Of a stretch of DNA of 64,000 nucleotides, positions 45,999 to 58,403 are shown piece after piece. The stretch's first letter is position 1; every line of letters starts with the position of its first letter. Source of the DNA: Zeus faber (Eukaryota; Chordata; Actinopteri; Zeiformes; Zeidae); assembly GCA_960531495.1 (NCBI GenBank), contig OY482846.1, positions 40,794,799-40,858,798 on the forward strand, written 5' to 3'. A program made the position numbers and the translations under genes. Below the pieces are notes generated by a model. That model did not search any database. It had not been told where the DNA came from and saw only the letters and a program-made list of their open reading frames with translations.

Positions 45999-47826
45999 GG
46001 ACACATCCCATGCAACATGCGCCCGGCAGACTCAAGCAGCTTTTGAAACGGCGACTTTTTACGCGCGTTTCCCGACTTTTCAACCTCCTCGTCCCGCCGT
46101 ACAGCTGCAACATGTTTTAAAACACGCCAATTCGGCACCTTGGATGGGCTCGCTCGTATACTGCACGTCCCACCGTGTCGCAACCTCCTTCCCCGTCGCA
46201 CTGCTCTTCTCCCCCCTGTATATCTGCCTCTGCCTCGCTCTCTCTGAACCAGCTGTTCTTGGGTATGGTGTTGGCCTCCATTAGCGATGCGCTGACCCAA
46301 TATTTTGGGGTTGAAAGCCAAGCTGGTGGCGAACACAGGCAGACATGTTGACAAGTGGCGGGGGTGGAGTATTAAATGACCCTCTAGGGACAGGGATGGT
46401 GGGGGCGGGCGGCGGGGGGTGGGGGCGGGGGTGTCGGGGGCATCAGATGGCCGAGTAGAAGTAACCTAGCGTTGCTTGAGGCCTCCATTCCCCTTCAGTA
46501 TCTCCCTGTCCCATCTCTCCCTCCCTCCCTCCCTCCCTCTCTCTCTCTCTGTTATCTCAGGAATGAAATGAGAAAATCCCGCAGCCAGCTGACTCGCTCT
46601 ACCCCCGTTTCCACAATTCACGGCAAACGCACGCGGACACGCCGACAGCCCGTGCCGCCGCACCGAGCCAGCTGGATTGCGCCGATCCTGGAGGTCCCCG
46701 CCCACGGGCCGAGACCAGCCAGCCACAGTGACGCGTGACAGCCACGCCCGCCGGGGTACCCGCGGCTTTGAAGGCCGAGTCGTCGGAGAGCGGAGGATGG
46801 CGGCCGACACGCGCACCCTGCCACCCGCCCGTCACATGACCTTCGTCTAACCCGGCCAATGTCGGTCTGGTTTACCGCTGACGTCCAATCGCGACTGTTT
46901 TCTCATTTGCCGACCTCGGCCGGAGTGAGTAACAGCGGATTAACGTGGCTGCAATGCCGCTTTCGTACTGTACTGGCACTGCGGCCGACGGCACGCTCGC
47001 GATTCAGGCAGGTTTTAGGCGTGGCGGCTTCCATGCAGAGGCGTTTAATGAATGGTCGATTTCCAAAATGCAAACCTTCCGTTTGTGCTTATGGTGTTAT
47101 TATTTGGATTTGTATTCCCTTGATTTGTTGTGTTTTCAACTGGCCCCAAGTGACACGTCACTTTGGGGGCGAAGGCGTCCGTGTCTGCCCCCGTGTACCC
47201 TGCGTCCTGACCTTCCCGAAAACGCACCTCGCCGTTTAAAATAAAGCAGCTACAGCGGAGGGGCCCGCGCCGCCTGCTGCCCCCTCGTTAGACAGCCCGG
47301 CCTCAGGCCCCGGCCCCGGCCCGCTGCATTGCGCGGTAATACAAGCCGTCGGCGGGGCACGTGGACCGCACCGCGGACGGGCCGTTCTCAGCGGATTATT
47401 TTGGGCTCGCCACGCTGTGTCATTACACAGTGGGACCCGCTCTGTATTTAGACCTGCTGATTGTAGGGCTGAGATCTGGGGCCGGAGCGGCTTGGGTGGA
47501 GCCGAGGTGGGTCCTCGCAGGGTTTGGGTTTGGGTGGGTGAAAGGGACCGTGCCCCCTGCGCTTGATGTGTTTTGCGGTGTAAACCGGGGGCCGCGTGTC
47601 GCCGCCGCCCCCCCCCCCCCCCCCCCTCCCCTCCACCGGTACTCCCTTACATTCCACTCGTTCCTCTTTCTCCTTTTCTCTTTCCTTTATATGTTCCACA
47701 ATATCCCCAAGTAAGCCCCCGCCCCCCTTCACTGGTTCACCCGTGTAAAGTGTGTTATCTTGGGCCTATCTGTGGAGCAGTTCATATCTGTGGTATCTTG
47801 TGAAGAGGGTTGGGGAGGGCTCTGTG

Positions 47827-47871
<45 letters not shown>

Positions 47872-47899
47872 CGCGCGTGTATGCGAGTAATGAACGACT
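45999..47899. other. GC-rich upstream flank of nrp2
   Basis: No gene is recognised. GC and CpG content rises from about 46.6 kb. A CCCT run lies at 46,517-46,540, and a C-run at 47,608-47,626. It may contain nrp2 regulatory DNA, but no specific element can be shown from one sequence. Confidence 0.5.
47831..47880. repeat. (GT)n(GC)n microsatellite upstream of nrp2
   Basis: About 33 bases of GT followed by GC repeats, shortly before the CpG-rich nrp2 leader. It is a Z-DNA-prone tract close to the presumed promoter. Confidence 0.93.
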
Positions 47900-48771
47900 G
47901 ACGGGAGGGGGCGGAGCCCAGCCGCTGACTGAAATGCGATAGCTGCTCCGCTCCACGGCGCTATCGCACACTGTCGCGCACTCCGGCGGAGGCACACACA
48001 CGCGGCGTGGAGAGCGGAGCCGAGCGGAGCGGAGCCGAGCGAGGGTGCGCGGCGGAATGGAATGAAAGCTCCCCTGGAAGCCAAGGGCGCACCGCCTGCC
48101 TCGCCTGTCACCGCGCGAGTTCTGTGACGACTGGGGATTCGGGACCGATTCGTGCGCGCACGGATTTCCCGCCGGCCGCCGGGTTCGACTGGTGCGCGCA
48201 TACCGGCGCGTCCAGTGTACCGGCGCGTCCGTACCGGAGCGCGTACACCGGGGCGCCCGTACTGGTGCGCGCCTAGCCGGTGCGTGCGTACGAGCCCTGC
48301 AGGAGGAACCGCGGCGTCTCTATCCAGGAGCCCCCCCCCCCACACACACCAAAAAAAAAAAAACCCACTGAAAGTCTTGGAACCGGCGGACACGCACGGG
48401 ATCTATCCCGCCCTTCCGCCGTGAATGAGAAGATGAAAGTTTGTATGATGTGGTGACTGACCCTGGAAGGCGGGGGGAGTGTGGGCTCTGCGTAACGAAC
48501 GAAAAAAAGAACCTAAAAAAACAAAACAAAAAAAACAACCCTTTCTAAAAATCCATCAATGACAATATCTCTCCTCCGCCCGTGGTTTGATCAAGGACCT
48601 GGATTTACTGAAGTGGTTTCTGCTGCCAGCGGTTTGGAACCGAAGGGTGCGGAGGAGGGCTTTTTTTTCCCCCCCTCCACCCCCCCCCCCCCGAAGGCAA
48701 GATTTGATAGCAGGCGGGGGAACGTTATAAGAAATTAAAAACAAAAAAACAAAAAATTGATCCTCGTCAAG
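47900..48771 (+). promoter_or_regulatory. nrp2: nrp2 CpG-rich promoter and 5' leader region
   Basis: A CpG-island-like block directly precedes the nrp2 start codon. It has GC-box-like GGGGGCGGAGCC at about 47,908 and dense CpG to about 48,300. The transcription start cannot be fixed. If the leader is unspliced it has several short upstream frames, including ATG-GAA-TGA at 48,057 and a 22-codon one starting at 48,062. Near-repeats of a GTACCGGCGCG type lie at 48,188-48,290, with ACTGGTGCGCGC at both 48,188 and 48,261, and predict a highly structured leader. Confidence 0.5.
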
Positions 48772-48844
48772 ATGGATTTTCTGTCACCTCTGGTCGGATT
48801 TCTCTTGGTGATATGTTTGGCACCGCGAGTCAGAGGGAAGGACG
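48772..48844 (+). CDS. nrp2: Neuropilin-2, exon 1 (signal peptide)
   Basis: First coding exon of the transmembrane co-receptor for class 3 semaphorins and VEGF, which works with plexins and VEGF receptors in axon guidance and in vessel and lymphatic development. It encodes 24 residues plus one base. The N-terminus starts MDFLSP, has a hydrophobic core with VGFLLVICLA, and ends PRVRGKD. This is a typical signal peptide, with cleavage likely near the RG. The donor is ACG/GTGAGT at 48,845, so the phase is 1, which joins exactly to exon 2 and gives D-C at the CUB start. The start is the only ATG in frame, with a purine at -3 (AAGATGG). The VRG before the mature end also fits NRP2 as I remember it. 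The call depends on pairing with exon 2. Confidence 0.82.
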
Positions 48845-49065
48845 GTGAGTTGACTGCGCGCATGGTTTCTGTCTCCAAATGGAAAACGTCAAGACATCCG
48901 AACGCACCCCCTTTGGATCCCCGCACGTTACGTTTAAATGCGTTTACTGGGCGTAAGACGCCCGTCGTCTGGGAGGAGAGTAGCCAGAGCCCGTGTGCCT
49001 CGAGGGCATGGAAGCACTAAATGTCTGGTTTAACTGGGAAGCAAAGAGGACCAATCGGAGGGGAA

Positions 49066-49100
<35 letters not shown>

Positions 49101-49750
49101 ATTTTTTTTTTATTGTATACTATCGCTTTATAGTCCGGTGAGCGATCTCTAATTTAATTATGTAGGGTTTTTTGTTTAAATTGCCTATTTATTTATTTTA
49201 TTTCACTTACTCCGAATATCTTACCGATCATTTTGGAGTGATTTTTTTTTTTAAATGTTATACACGTGTTTAAAAAAAAAAAATCATCATATTACATACA
49301 TATAGTGTTAATATTAATAATATTCGTTTTAATATTGTTCTTTATTAAAGCGGAATCTCGTATATGCCCCAGTGAGTTCCCCCCCCCCCCCCCCTTTGGA
49401 AATCCTTAAATATATCTATATATTTTTATTTTATTTTTTTACATGAGAAGAAGTTGGACTTGAGTCATGCCGAGTGCCCCGCGATATCGCCACGGCGCGT
49501 AAACACGCTGTTTACCCGGAGTCGTTGCCCTTCGCGTCCCCTTTGACGCGGGTCTAATCGTATTGTTCGTCGAGCGGGAGGGAAACGAAACAACGCAAAC
49601 GAAGACGGCGCCGGTGAAAGTGCGACCGACCCCCCCACCTCCATCCCCCCCCATGCAACCGCGACCGTCGAGGCTCCAGAGGAGGTGCGACCTATCATAA
49701 GGGAGAGCACCCCGCGGCGTCCGCAGGGCCGCGGCGGCGGCGGCGCCACC

Positions 49751-49888
49751 TGCGCCCCGATCGCGTTCGTCCCAACCTGGGCCCCGATCGCCCCAACCTG
49801 GGCCCCGATCGCCCCAACCTGGGCCCCGATCGCGTTCGCCCCAACTTGCGCCCCGATCGCGTTCGCCCCAACTTGCGCCCCGATCGCG
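49751..49888. repeat. GC-rich 27/21-bp minisatellite
   Basis: Units start TGCGCCCCGATCGCG or TGGGCCCCGATCG. Their lengths in order are 27, 21, 21, 27, 27, then a partial unit. The short form lacks six bases (GCGTTC). All lengths are multiples of three, so long frames cross it in both directions. The array runs directly into the palindrome that follows. Confidence 0.92.
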
Positions 49889-49956
49889 CCACGGCGCCCC
49901 CCCCCTCCCCGCGACCGCGATCGCGGTCGCGGGGAGGGGGGGGGGGCCGTGGCGCG
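49885..49956. repeat. 72-bp near-perfect palindrome without spacer
   Basis: The arms 49,885-49,920 and 49,921-49,956 are reverse complements at 35 of 36 positions and meet at a central GACCGCGATCGCGGTC. Each arm contains a long C or G run. Such a sequence can extrude a cruciform and is often unstable or mis-assembled. Confidence 0.95.
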
Positions 49957-51876
49957 GCCGCCTGCGCACGTGCCCTTCGCCTTCGCCGCCCGCGGCCCTC
50001 GCGTGGAGACGCGGCTGCCCGTGGGGGGGGGGGGGCGGGCGGGCGACAGGTATCATAACTGTATCGCGACACGAGGCTGCTCTCCGGGGGTTTTTTCGGT
50101 CACACTGTGGCGTGTGTTTATATGTATGACGCATGCCATACCCTGCACGTCGGAGGCGTGACGTCCGCACGACTTCCTGGCTGTTTTCCCAGATGTCTCC
50201 TGTGTGTAAAAGCGTCTCATTGTGGCGTTTGTCCCAAAACAAACAAACAAACAAAAAAACAACAACAAAAACAAAAAAAAAAAGCAAACGTGATATTTTG
50301 GAAGCGGCCCGAGCCCCCCCCCCCCCCTCCATCCATATCCGAAGCGGTGCCGTCGCTTACTCTCACTGCCCTCACTCCGCCGCCGGATGGAGAATCTTCG
50401 CCCCCCCGGAGTGGCGGGCGGAGGAGCCGCCGTGGCGCCCTCTCCTCATCTCCCACTTGTCTTTAAATGGGGCACTCGCCCTCGCCATCCTGCCATGTCC
50501 CTGTGTGTGTGTGTGTGTGTGTGTGTTGGCGTGGATGTGGGTGGGTGCGTGTGATTCGGTGATCTGTTGGCTGCTTCCATACCCGTTGATCAGAGACAGA
50601 TGTGGGGCCCTTGGCAGCCGTCAGGCCCGATCTCCCCTTCACTCTCTCTCTCCCCCTCTCTTTCTCTCTACATCTCGCTGTCTCTCTCTCCATCCCATTC
50701 TCCATCTCTTTCTCTCTCTCTCCCTCCCACTCTCTCTCTCTCTCCCTCTCCCTCTTCCTCTATTTTTTTTTGCCAACGCGCCGCACGTCCCCTCACCCCC
50801 ATAAGAGCCACATTGCACACGTGGATGCCAGGAGAGGAGAGGTGATGGATAGAGAAGAGACGGAGGAAGGCAGATAGAGAATCGCAGGAGGGTGGGGAGA
50901 AGAGGAGCGAGGGCGGCGGCGGTGGAGGAGGAGGGGGGGGGGGGGAGGAAAGAAGGAGGAAGACAGCGGCTGCGGGAGAGGAGTGGGCGGAGGAAGCCGC
51001 TGCGAGAGCTTCATTACTGCTTCCCAAGGAGCGGAGCCAACGGGCTCGTGCCGAGGAGCGAAAAATGATACAATGAAAAGGAGAGGGGTGGTGGTGGTGG
51101 TGGTGGGGGTGGTGGTGGTGAAGGGAAATGAAGCGAATTGTAAAAAGGGAGAAGTCGGGGGGGGGGGGGTCACGTCAAACGAGGTGTGATCGGAAAAGGG
51201 CAACATCAAAGTGTGCGGGGGTCACGGGGTAAACCGAAGCAGGCGGCGGACGGGGCCCCGGGATGGATTGCGAAAAAAAGGGAGGCTTTTTCGCCGAGCG
51301 GGAGGGGCCCCTCGGCGCGACCGGGGGCCGCGCGATGACATATTGACATCATTATCTTCGCGTTTTTTTGGTTTTTTTTTAATCTAAATGAGAAATGATA
51401 AATGTTTAACAACTGAAGGAGACGGTTCTGGGGATAGTTTACCGATCTGATAGCTCATATCATGTGTTTTTTTTTTGTTTTTTTAACTCATAACAACACC
51501 CTCTCAATGCTCGCAACTCGACCTAAACCCGCGCGGAGCGGGGGTCGCCGCCGCGGACGGTCGAGGGCCCCGCCCGCCCGGCCGCCGTCGAGCGGGGTGA
51601 GAGGGCTCCACTCGTACTGCGGTCGACGCGCCGGCGACCGCACCACTTACCGCCGCGACCACCGGCGCTAACAAGCGGGGGCCATCGCGCAGATCACAGG
51701 GATGTTTATAGAGTGGGACGCGTACTTCCTCTTCTCTTCCCGCCCCCACCCGCTCGCGGTTTTCGCCGTTCGCCTCCACGTCCATCCGTCAACTCTGGGT
51801 TAAACGGAGACCTCTCCTCCTCTGACTTCTCGTCTGCTTGCGCGGCCCTTGTTTGCCCTTCTGTCTTTCTCTTTTA

Positions 51877-51911
<35 letters not shown>

Positions 51912-53548
51912 TCTCTCCCACCCCTCCCCCCCGATTCTTTGAATTTTTCATGTTTTTAATCTTCCACCGACTCGGAACGTATCGGCTTTGGTGGGAGAAA
52001 CAAACAAGGTCACCCATTAGCATTCATAGTCAACGACGGAGCGAGCGCTGCGTTCGATAGCGAGAGGCCGGCCAGGTGGGGAAGTCTCAGCTCTGGGTGC
52101 GGCCCGTCGCACTGGGGGTGAAATTAAAAACAAGACCCCCATAAATAAACCAGAGTCTGGGGTCCGCTCGCACTGCCGAATTAGCGGCACACTGGGCTTT
52201 CTGACAGGGCCGTGCTCCAAGAGAATAGGCATGATGTGTGTGTGTGTGTGTGAGTGAGGCACAATGTTTGGAATTGACTGTAAATGCCAAGCAGTGTTAA
52301 CGTAGGCATAGGAGGAGGAGGTCACCTGCTGTGAATTGGGGGGGTTAAGGCATTTATCGAGAGAATTGAAATCCTCCACGTAAGAGACTTTACCGTGGTC
52401 ACTTCCAGCGGAAGGTGCTGCTTTTGCAGTTTGGGCAATAAATCATAAGAACCCTCTCGTGGCACTACTCCCGTGCACTCCGTTTGCCGATATTGTACTT
52501 ACTGATTCAGCCAGCGACATTGGGCTCGTTTGAGACACCTTGTGGCGTCTGCGGGTCCTTATAATGTCTTAAAATGTCTTAGAAATGTGGCTGATTTATC
52601 CAAACATTTCATTTTGTCAAAAGTAGTCAAGTTCTTCTGCATCTTAAAACTTAGCTTCATACGTACCTGCCCCCCTGTTTCTGCCTAATGCTTACCTCTG
52701 CCCTGTACCAACTATATCCTACTTACCTGTAATACATTATTGATTAAGGGAGAAAAGATTTCTCCAAAAATCAGCCTGAAATTTTATCACGATTTGTCTC
52801 CAAGATTTCTTCAAATGAATGAAGATCTCCAAGTCTCGGATGCCGGCGTTCAAGACGTAAAGGATTTGCATCGTAAATATTTGCCGGACATTCGATGGCC
52901 GCCCAAGAGGTTGAATCGTTGGGGGGATGATACGGCAGCACCCAGGTAGCGTTTGGGATCGGGGCCCCAAACCATTAACCTCCGCCCCCCACCCCCGCAG
53001 ACCCAGGCAACCATCTGTTTGCCCCCATTGATCTATTGAACCATTGATCCCAATAGCCAAGTGCCACGCATTTAGCTGATTAGTGCAGGGCCACTTATCC
53101 TCCTCCACCAGGAGAGGTGGAGGAGGAAGGGAGAAAAGGTCGGGGTTCCTTTGGTCCGTCGGTCTGTCACTGTTGGCCACCATGTTCCCGAACACGATCG
53201 CTCATTTGATAATGAGGTGTCGGGAAGGGGTTGGAAAATACATTCTAACCAACTTGGGCCGTTGTCAAAACTGGCGAATCGCGTCGACGAGCGGCGTTCT
53301 CGCTCAAAAAAGTTCTGTTTTGTTGCGAGTGCACGGTACGCGCCCCCCAAAAAGCACCTCCCGCTCGCCCCGACACACCCTGACACTTTTTTCCTCACCG
53401 GCGACGCGCTTTACGTTCATATCGTTCAGGGCCAAAGGAGTTTCTCAGGAAACGAACAATTAAAAGTGGATATAATTCTTCCTCTCTCATGGCTTTGGCC
53501 TTCGTCTTAATTATTTTCTTCACCCCTACCCCCCCCCGCCCCCCCTCT

Positions 53549-53579
<31 letters not shown>

Positions 53580-54495
53580 CCTCCCCCCCTGCGTTCACTC
53601 TAGTGTGGAATGGGCGAGATTAAAAGACAGAGACAACCCCATGCGCCTGCCTGAATGGATGAGCGCTGCCCACTCTCGCTGCTCATTCCCTCAGTCTGGG
53701 TGATAGCGTTTTTTAATTAAGGTGGGGGGACGGGCGAGATAGAGCGAGCGAGAGAGAGAGAGAAACACAGAACGATGGAAAGATTTATCGTCGCCTCGCC
53801 CGCCCCCTGCCCCCCCCCCCTTTTCCCCCTGCATGCCAGCAGCTTATCCCCGAGTGCGACGGCATGCTCGCCTGATAACGCGGCTAATAGAAACCAGGGA
53901 GGCGCGCGTGCACGCTCGCGTGCACACACACACACACACGCGCGGTGGGCTCGGACGTGCATGGTCTGACGTTGGGCGAGGACATGCAGACGTGCACGTC
54001 TTTGCAGATGAGCGGAGATAAGGGCTCACGCAGCGGGGCGCAGAGGAATGTCCTCCCGCATTGGAAACACAGAATATCAGCCGATGCCGGGACTCGTGCT
54101 CCCGGCTCGACGGAGTCCAAACTCTTCCCTCAAGATTGCGCCGATTCTCACAGATTGAGAGTTCCGGTGGACCCCGCCACCAACAGCCGAGGCGGCCGCG
54201 CAGAGCGGCGCCTGACACGCTGAAAGGGCTGTTTCTTAAAATTAAAAAAAAACAAAAAAAAAACTATCGAATATGGGGTTTTGTCTTCACCAAATAATCT
54301 CAGGGATTTTTCACCTTAATGTTGAAACTCGCAAATGTACTGTATGCACGTGTTCCCAACAACTTGGCAGAGAAAAGCCGGAAATATTCCTTTCTTTCCC
54401 ATCCTCACCCTGACGGCAGTCGTGCATTCACACACACACACACACGCGCGCGCACATGCATGCACGCACACACACACACACAGATAGTTTCTGCA

Positions 54496-54497
<2 letters not shown>

Positions 54498-54559
<62 letters not shown>
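54498..54559. repeat. (GT)n microsatellite
   Basis: A GT tract of about 30 units in nrp2 intron 1, with CA-rich arrays on both sides (54,430-54,482 and 54,640-54,700). Confidence 0.95.
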
Positions 54560-54560
<1 letters not shown>

Positions 54561-54886
54561 TGACTGACAGAGGTGTTCCGGTGGGGTCAGCGTCTACAGG
54601 GAGCCGCTGGATAGGAGACAGGGCTTAATGAGCCTCGTCTCACACACACGCGCACACACACAGACACACACACACACACGCACACGCACACGCACACAGT
54701 TGCTAAAACACAGCCCTCAGTCAGTCGATCTATCCATCCCTTACCTCACTTGATCTCTCTCTCGCTCTCTCTCTTCTCTCTTTCCTCTCTCTCTGTCTCT
54801 CTCGTTAACATGCTCTCTCCACCTCTCCTCTCCACACTTGCTGACGCCACCGAAGCCCCTTCAGCCTTCCATCAATCTCTCTCACG

Positions 54887-54931
<45 letters not shown>

Positions 54932-55007
54932 CTCTCTCCACCTCAATCTCTCCCCTGCTTTCTCATCCCTCTCCTCTGTCTCCTCACCTGCCTTAATCCC
55001 CCACACG

Positions 55008-55015
55008 TGTACACA

Positions 55016-55048
<33 letters not shown>

Positions 55049-55069
55049 GCACACACACGTACACACACA

Positions 55070-55110
<41 letters not shown>

Positions 55111-55128
55111 ACACATAGATACACACAC
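55008..55128. repeat. Compound (CA)n(CG)n microsatellite
   Basis: CA arrays interrupted by GCGCGC and ACGTAC units over about 120 bases. A GT/GC-rich run follows at 55,316-55,372. Confidence 0.94.
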
Positions 55129-55786
55129 TTTTCCTTATTGCCCATTGAACGGGCAGCTCGGGGGAAAAAATGTCGAGGCTGCAGGATTTTTCCCCAAACG
55201 ACTTAATCTGCCTGGAGCCCCGCGCTGATAGCCTGCTGCACACTGCTCCCGAGCCCCCAACAATGACTGTCTGTCTGCGCCGCTCTCCTAGATAAAGAGA
55301 TGTCTGTATGGATCCCTGTGTGTGTGTGTGCGCGTGTGTGTGTGTGCGTGTGTGTGTGTGCGTGTGTGTGTCTTTTTGTCTCCTCCATTCTTTTCCATTT
55401 CTGCTGTTCTTTTGTTCGTCTTCATCCGTACTTTTGTGAGCTCCGATGACTGACTGCAGCGCTCTTTTTATTTTGAGATCCGGCTCTCGACGAGTCACTC
55501 GGTGGAGCCTTTCGTCCGGTTTTCGGTTGGTGTAAAGCGTGGGGGTGGGGTGGGGTGGGGTGGGGGGTGGGGAGGGGGGCTTCCACGGAATCGGAAGAGT
55601 CGGTTCACAGGAATCGTTTAATTTGGCTAAAGATTATTTATAGCGGCGGAATGCAATGTGTAAATCATGTCACGTTCAATTTCAATTACGCCAAGTACCC
55701 TGACCTTTTTTTCCACGTTAATTGAATACTCACTTGTCATTTTCGGTTCGCGACGCGTGAGATTTACTCACTGGGTCGCTCTCGCT

Positions 55787-55816
55787 CGCCGCCCGCCCGC
55801 CCGCCCGCCCGCCCGC
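55787..55816. repeat. (CCCG)n tetranucleotide array
   Basis: About seven CCCG units in the interior of nrp2 intron 1. Confidence 0.9.
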
Positions 55817-56004
55817 TAACCGAACGCACCTTGAAGGGGTTTGGGGCAAATGCTGGTCGGTGAAGCGAGATCCCAAAACAAGCAAACAAACAAACTCTTC
55901 CCCCGGACTGACTCCCGACTCCGCAGTCGTTTAAAACATTTGTTTGATATGAACGAATCGCTTGCCAGCATGACAGTCCTTACGTGTCTATGTATCTGCA
56001 TGCG

Positions 56005-56052
<48 letters not shown>

Positions 56053-56053
56053 A

Positions 56054-56105
56054 CCTGGCATGTTGGAAGTCGGGTGCGGTGGCAAAGTAGCCATTAAGAG
56101 ACGGC
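56054..56105 (+). repeat. 52-bp repeat element next to a (GT)n array, copy 2
   Basis: 49 of 52 positions match the reverse complement of 27,169-27,220. A GT array of about 40 bases ends just before it (56,010-56,051). Similarity stops downstream at GACGGC. Confidence 0.85.
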
Positions 56106-57184
56106 GTGTGTGTGTGTGTTTGGGCGCGGCCATGGCAGCGCGTCTTTGCCCCGGCGCGTATTCGAAACTCACACGCAAAACGTTCAACCCGGAGACGCCC
56201 GTCCGGCCGCGCCCGACTATGGGCGGTTTGCGCTCGTCCGCGCACGGCGGCGCCGATCCGTTCCCCCGTTACAAAGTGAGGAAGCCACCGACGCTCTATC
56301 AAATGTCAGAGGATCTTAAGTGCGCCTTTTAAGCACAATAGGCAGTGGAAATGTCAACACTTGAAGGGTCTATTACACTTCAGGACCTTGGCGATTTTCT
56401 TCCCTTTCGCTTCCTCCATCGACCCCCTCTACGAGAATTTGAAAAAGACAAAAATAGGTCTCGCAGGGCGGCTGGTTGAGCCGACCCTTCTGTGAAACGG
56501 AGCTGAGCGGAGAAACAGCTGAACGTGGCGGGAGTGAAACTGAGTGTGTGTGTGTGTGCGTGTGTGCGTGTGCGCGCGTGTGGCGTGACGGACCCGCAGT
56601 CCACCGTCGAACCTGTTTTGTTTTCCCTCCGACGACGGCCCTTGTTTGATCAACATATGAGAAATACAATATGGAGTCCGCGCTATATTTTTCATCATGC
56701 GCGGCGCCCGAATTTAATATCTCCGAGTTCATTACGTGCGAGGATCCCCGCGGCGGCGGCGGCGGCGGCAGCACTGCCGCATGAATATGAATATCGCCGG
56801 CACGCGGAGGGACGCGGCTAACTAGCGACTTACCCCCTAACCCCAATTCCCCCGTCGGCGTTGTCATGGAGAACGCGGACTGCGCTGTCGGCGCCGTACG
56901 AAATCATAACGGCAATTGCAAATTTACTTTGGCTTAACCGTGATAAAGGAGCCATTATACTAGAAGCCGTGTGTGTGCGCGCGTCTGTGTGAGAGGAGAG
57001 AATGACAGATACTTGTGTACTTGTGCCCGTGTGTTCTTTTGTACACGTCCACATGTGAGTTGACGTGTTTAACGTGTTTCCAGGAGATAAGGCACAGCGA
57101 GGGGGCTTACGCAGCCACAGGGGGTTGGGATGGGGGGGACTTTCCCCGAGAATGGACCCTTTGTTGCCGTTGTTAGTTTCTCAT

Positions 57185-57262
57185 TACAGAGTCGGGGTGA
57201 CACCCCCCCCCCCCCCCCCCCTCCCAAAACTCCACCCCCAGAAACCCCCACCCACCCCCCCA
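57185..57262. repeat. C-rich tract
   Basis: A run of about 20 C residues followed by CCCCCA-rich sequence. On the minus strand it is a run of G tracts with quadruplex potential. A G run lies nearby at 57,413-57,424. Confidence 0.85.
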
Positions 57263-58020
57263 GCTAGACAGGCCGTCTGTGTGTCACTTCCTGCCGGCGG
57301 ACGCCGAGCTCTATTGTTCCTGGGAGAGCGCGATAGCATCGGGGAATGTGTGCTAATGTTTGCAGATTGGTTTTGCCAGAGCAACAATTACACTTGAAGG
57401 ATTATCCCTACGGGGGGGGGGGGGTGGCAGCGAGATAAGAGGCAGGGTGTGGAACGCGGCGAGAACGGGCCCCGTTGTGTTTGCGCGCGTTTCGCCCGGT
57501 GCACTCGCGACGATCTTTTATTGCTTTTAGTGCCGCGCCCGTCCCCCTTGCATTGCCATCCGGCGGCGGAGAAACTCCAATTTGGGCTCCTCATTGATGG
57601 CCCAAATTGCTTTCTTTCTCTCCGCTGGCGTTCATTTGCGGCTCATCACATGGCTCCCCCTGGAAAGCCTGACAAGTCACTTAGGGAGGGAAGTTTTTGG
57701 CCGCTCAGAGGACCACTGTTGTTTTCCGCGTCGCCTGCTACTTTTGTGGTTTCGATTCCCTCTGCGCGTTTTAGTGAGGGCTGGTCAACAAAATCCAATA
57801 TCATATTTTCTGTCGAAATACCTTGATAACGACAATTTGATGATGTCTTTGGGATGATCATTGGTGCTTTCATAAGATAATAACGCACAAGAAGTATTTG
57901 AGAAACATTTGTTGGGGCCGTGAATGTTATGAAGGAGCCGATGGAGACATCGAATATAGAACAGCTCGAGCAGTCTATGAAGTTCAGTGTCTTCTGTGTC
58001 TCTGTCTTCTGTGTCTCTGT

Positions 58021-58079
58021 GCCGGAGGTCCCCGAACGCGCCGGTTGGGTGGCGCGTGGTAGGCCAAGCTGCCACAAAC
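58021..58079 (-). repeat. Unclassified interspersed repeat, fragment copy 3 (hairpin family)
   Basis: 58,024-58,076 matches 903-955 at 41 of 53 positions in the same orientation, and most differences are transitions. The hairpin part of the family is not present here. Confidence 0.65.
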
Positions 58080-58372
58080 GCGTATAACGTGGTTTTTAGC
58101 TACTTTTCAAGCCCAAAGTCGCGGACTTGGCAAGTCTGCCGAGTGCCTGCGTGCCAACCAATTTCATCCCGCAACTTTTGGAAGAAACCACTACCATGGG
58201 GAAAGGGGGTGGGTGACTTTTTGAGGTATGATCTATGACACAATTATAAGAAAAAGTTTGACTAATACTATAAAATGAACATAACAGATTATGAAAAATA
58301 ATAGTAGTAAAATAAAATAATATCCGATAATATCCAAATCCAGATAGCAACAATCGGCTTGACACCCCAATT

Positions 58373-58403
58373 ATATCGATCGATATATCGCCCAGCCCTA
58401 ACA
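58373..58403. repeat. Terminal fragment of a common fish DNA transposon
   Basis: ATATATCGCCCAGCCCTAA, in reverse TTAGGGCTGGGCGATATAT, is a frequent teleost transposon terminus. Only one end is visible. Confidence 0.45.

Noticed and set aside
49439-50332. 297-codon minus-strand frame in nrp2 intron 1
   Set aside because: Starts at a weak site and depends on the codon-multiple minisatellite, the palindrome and GC-rich DNA; opposing frames are also open.
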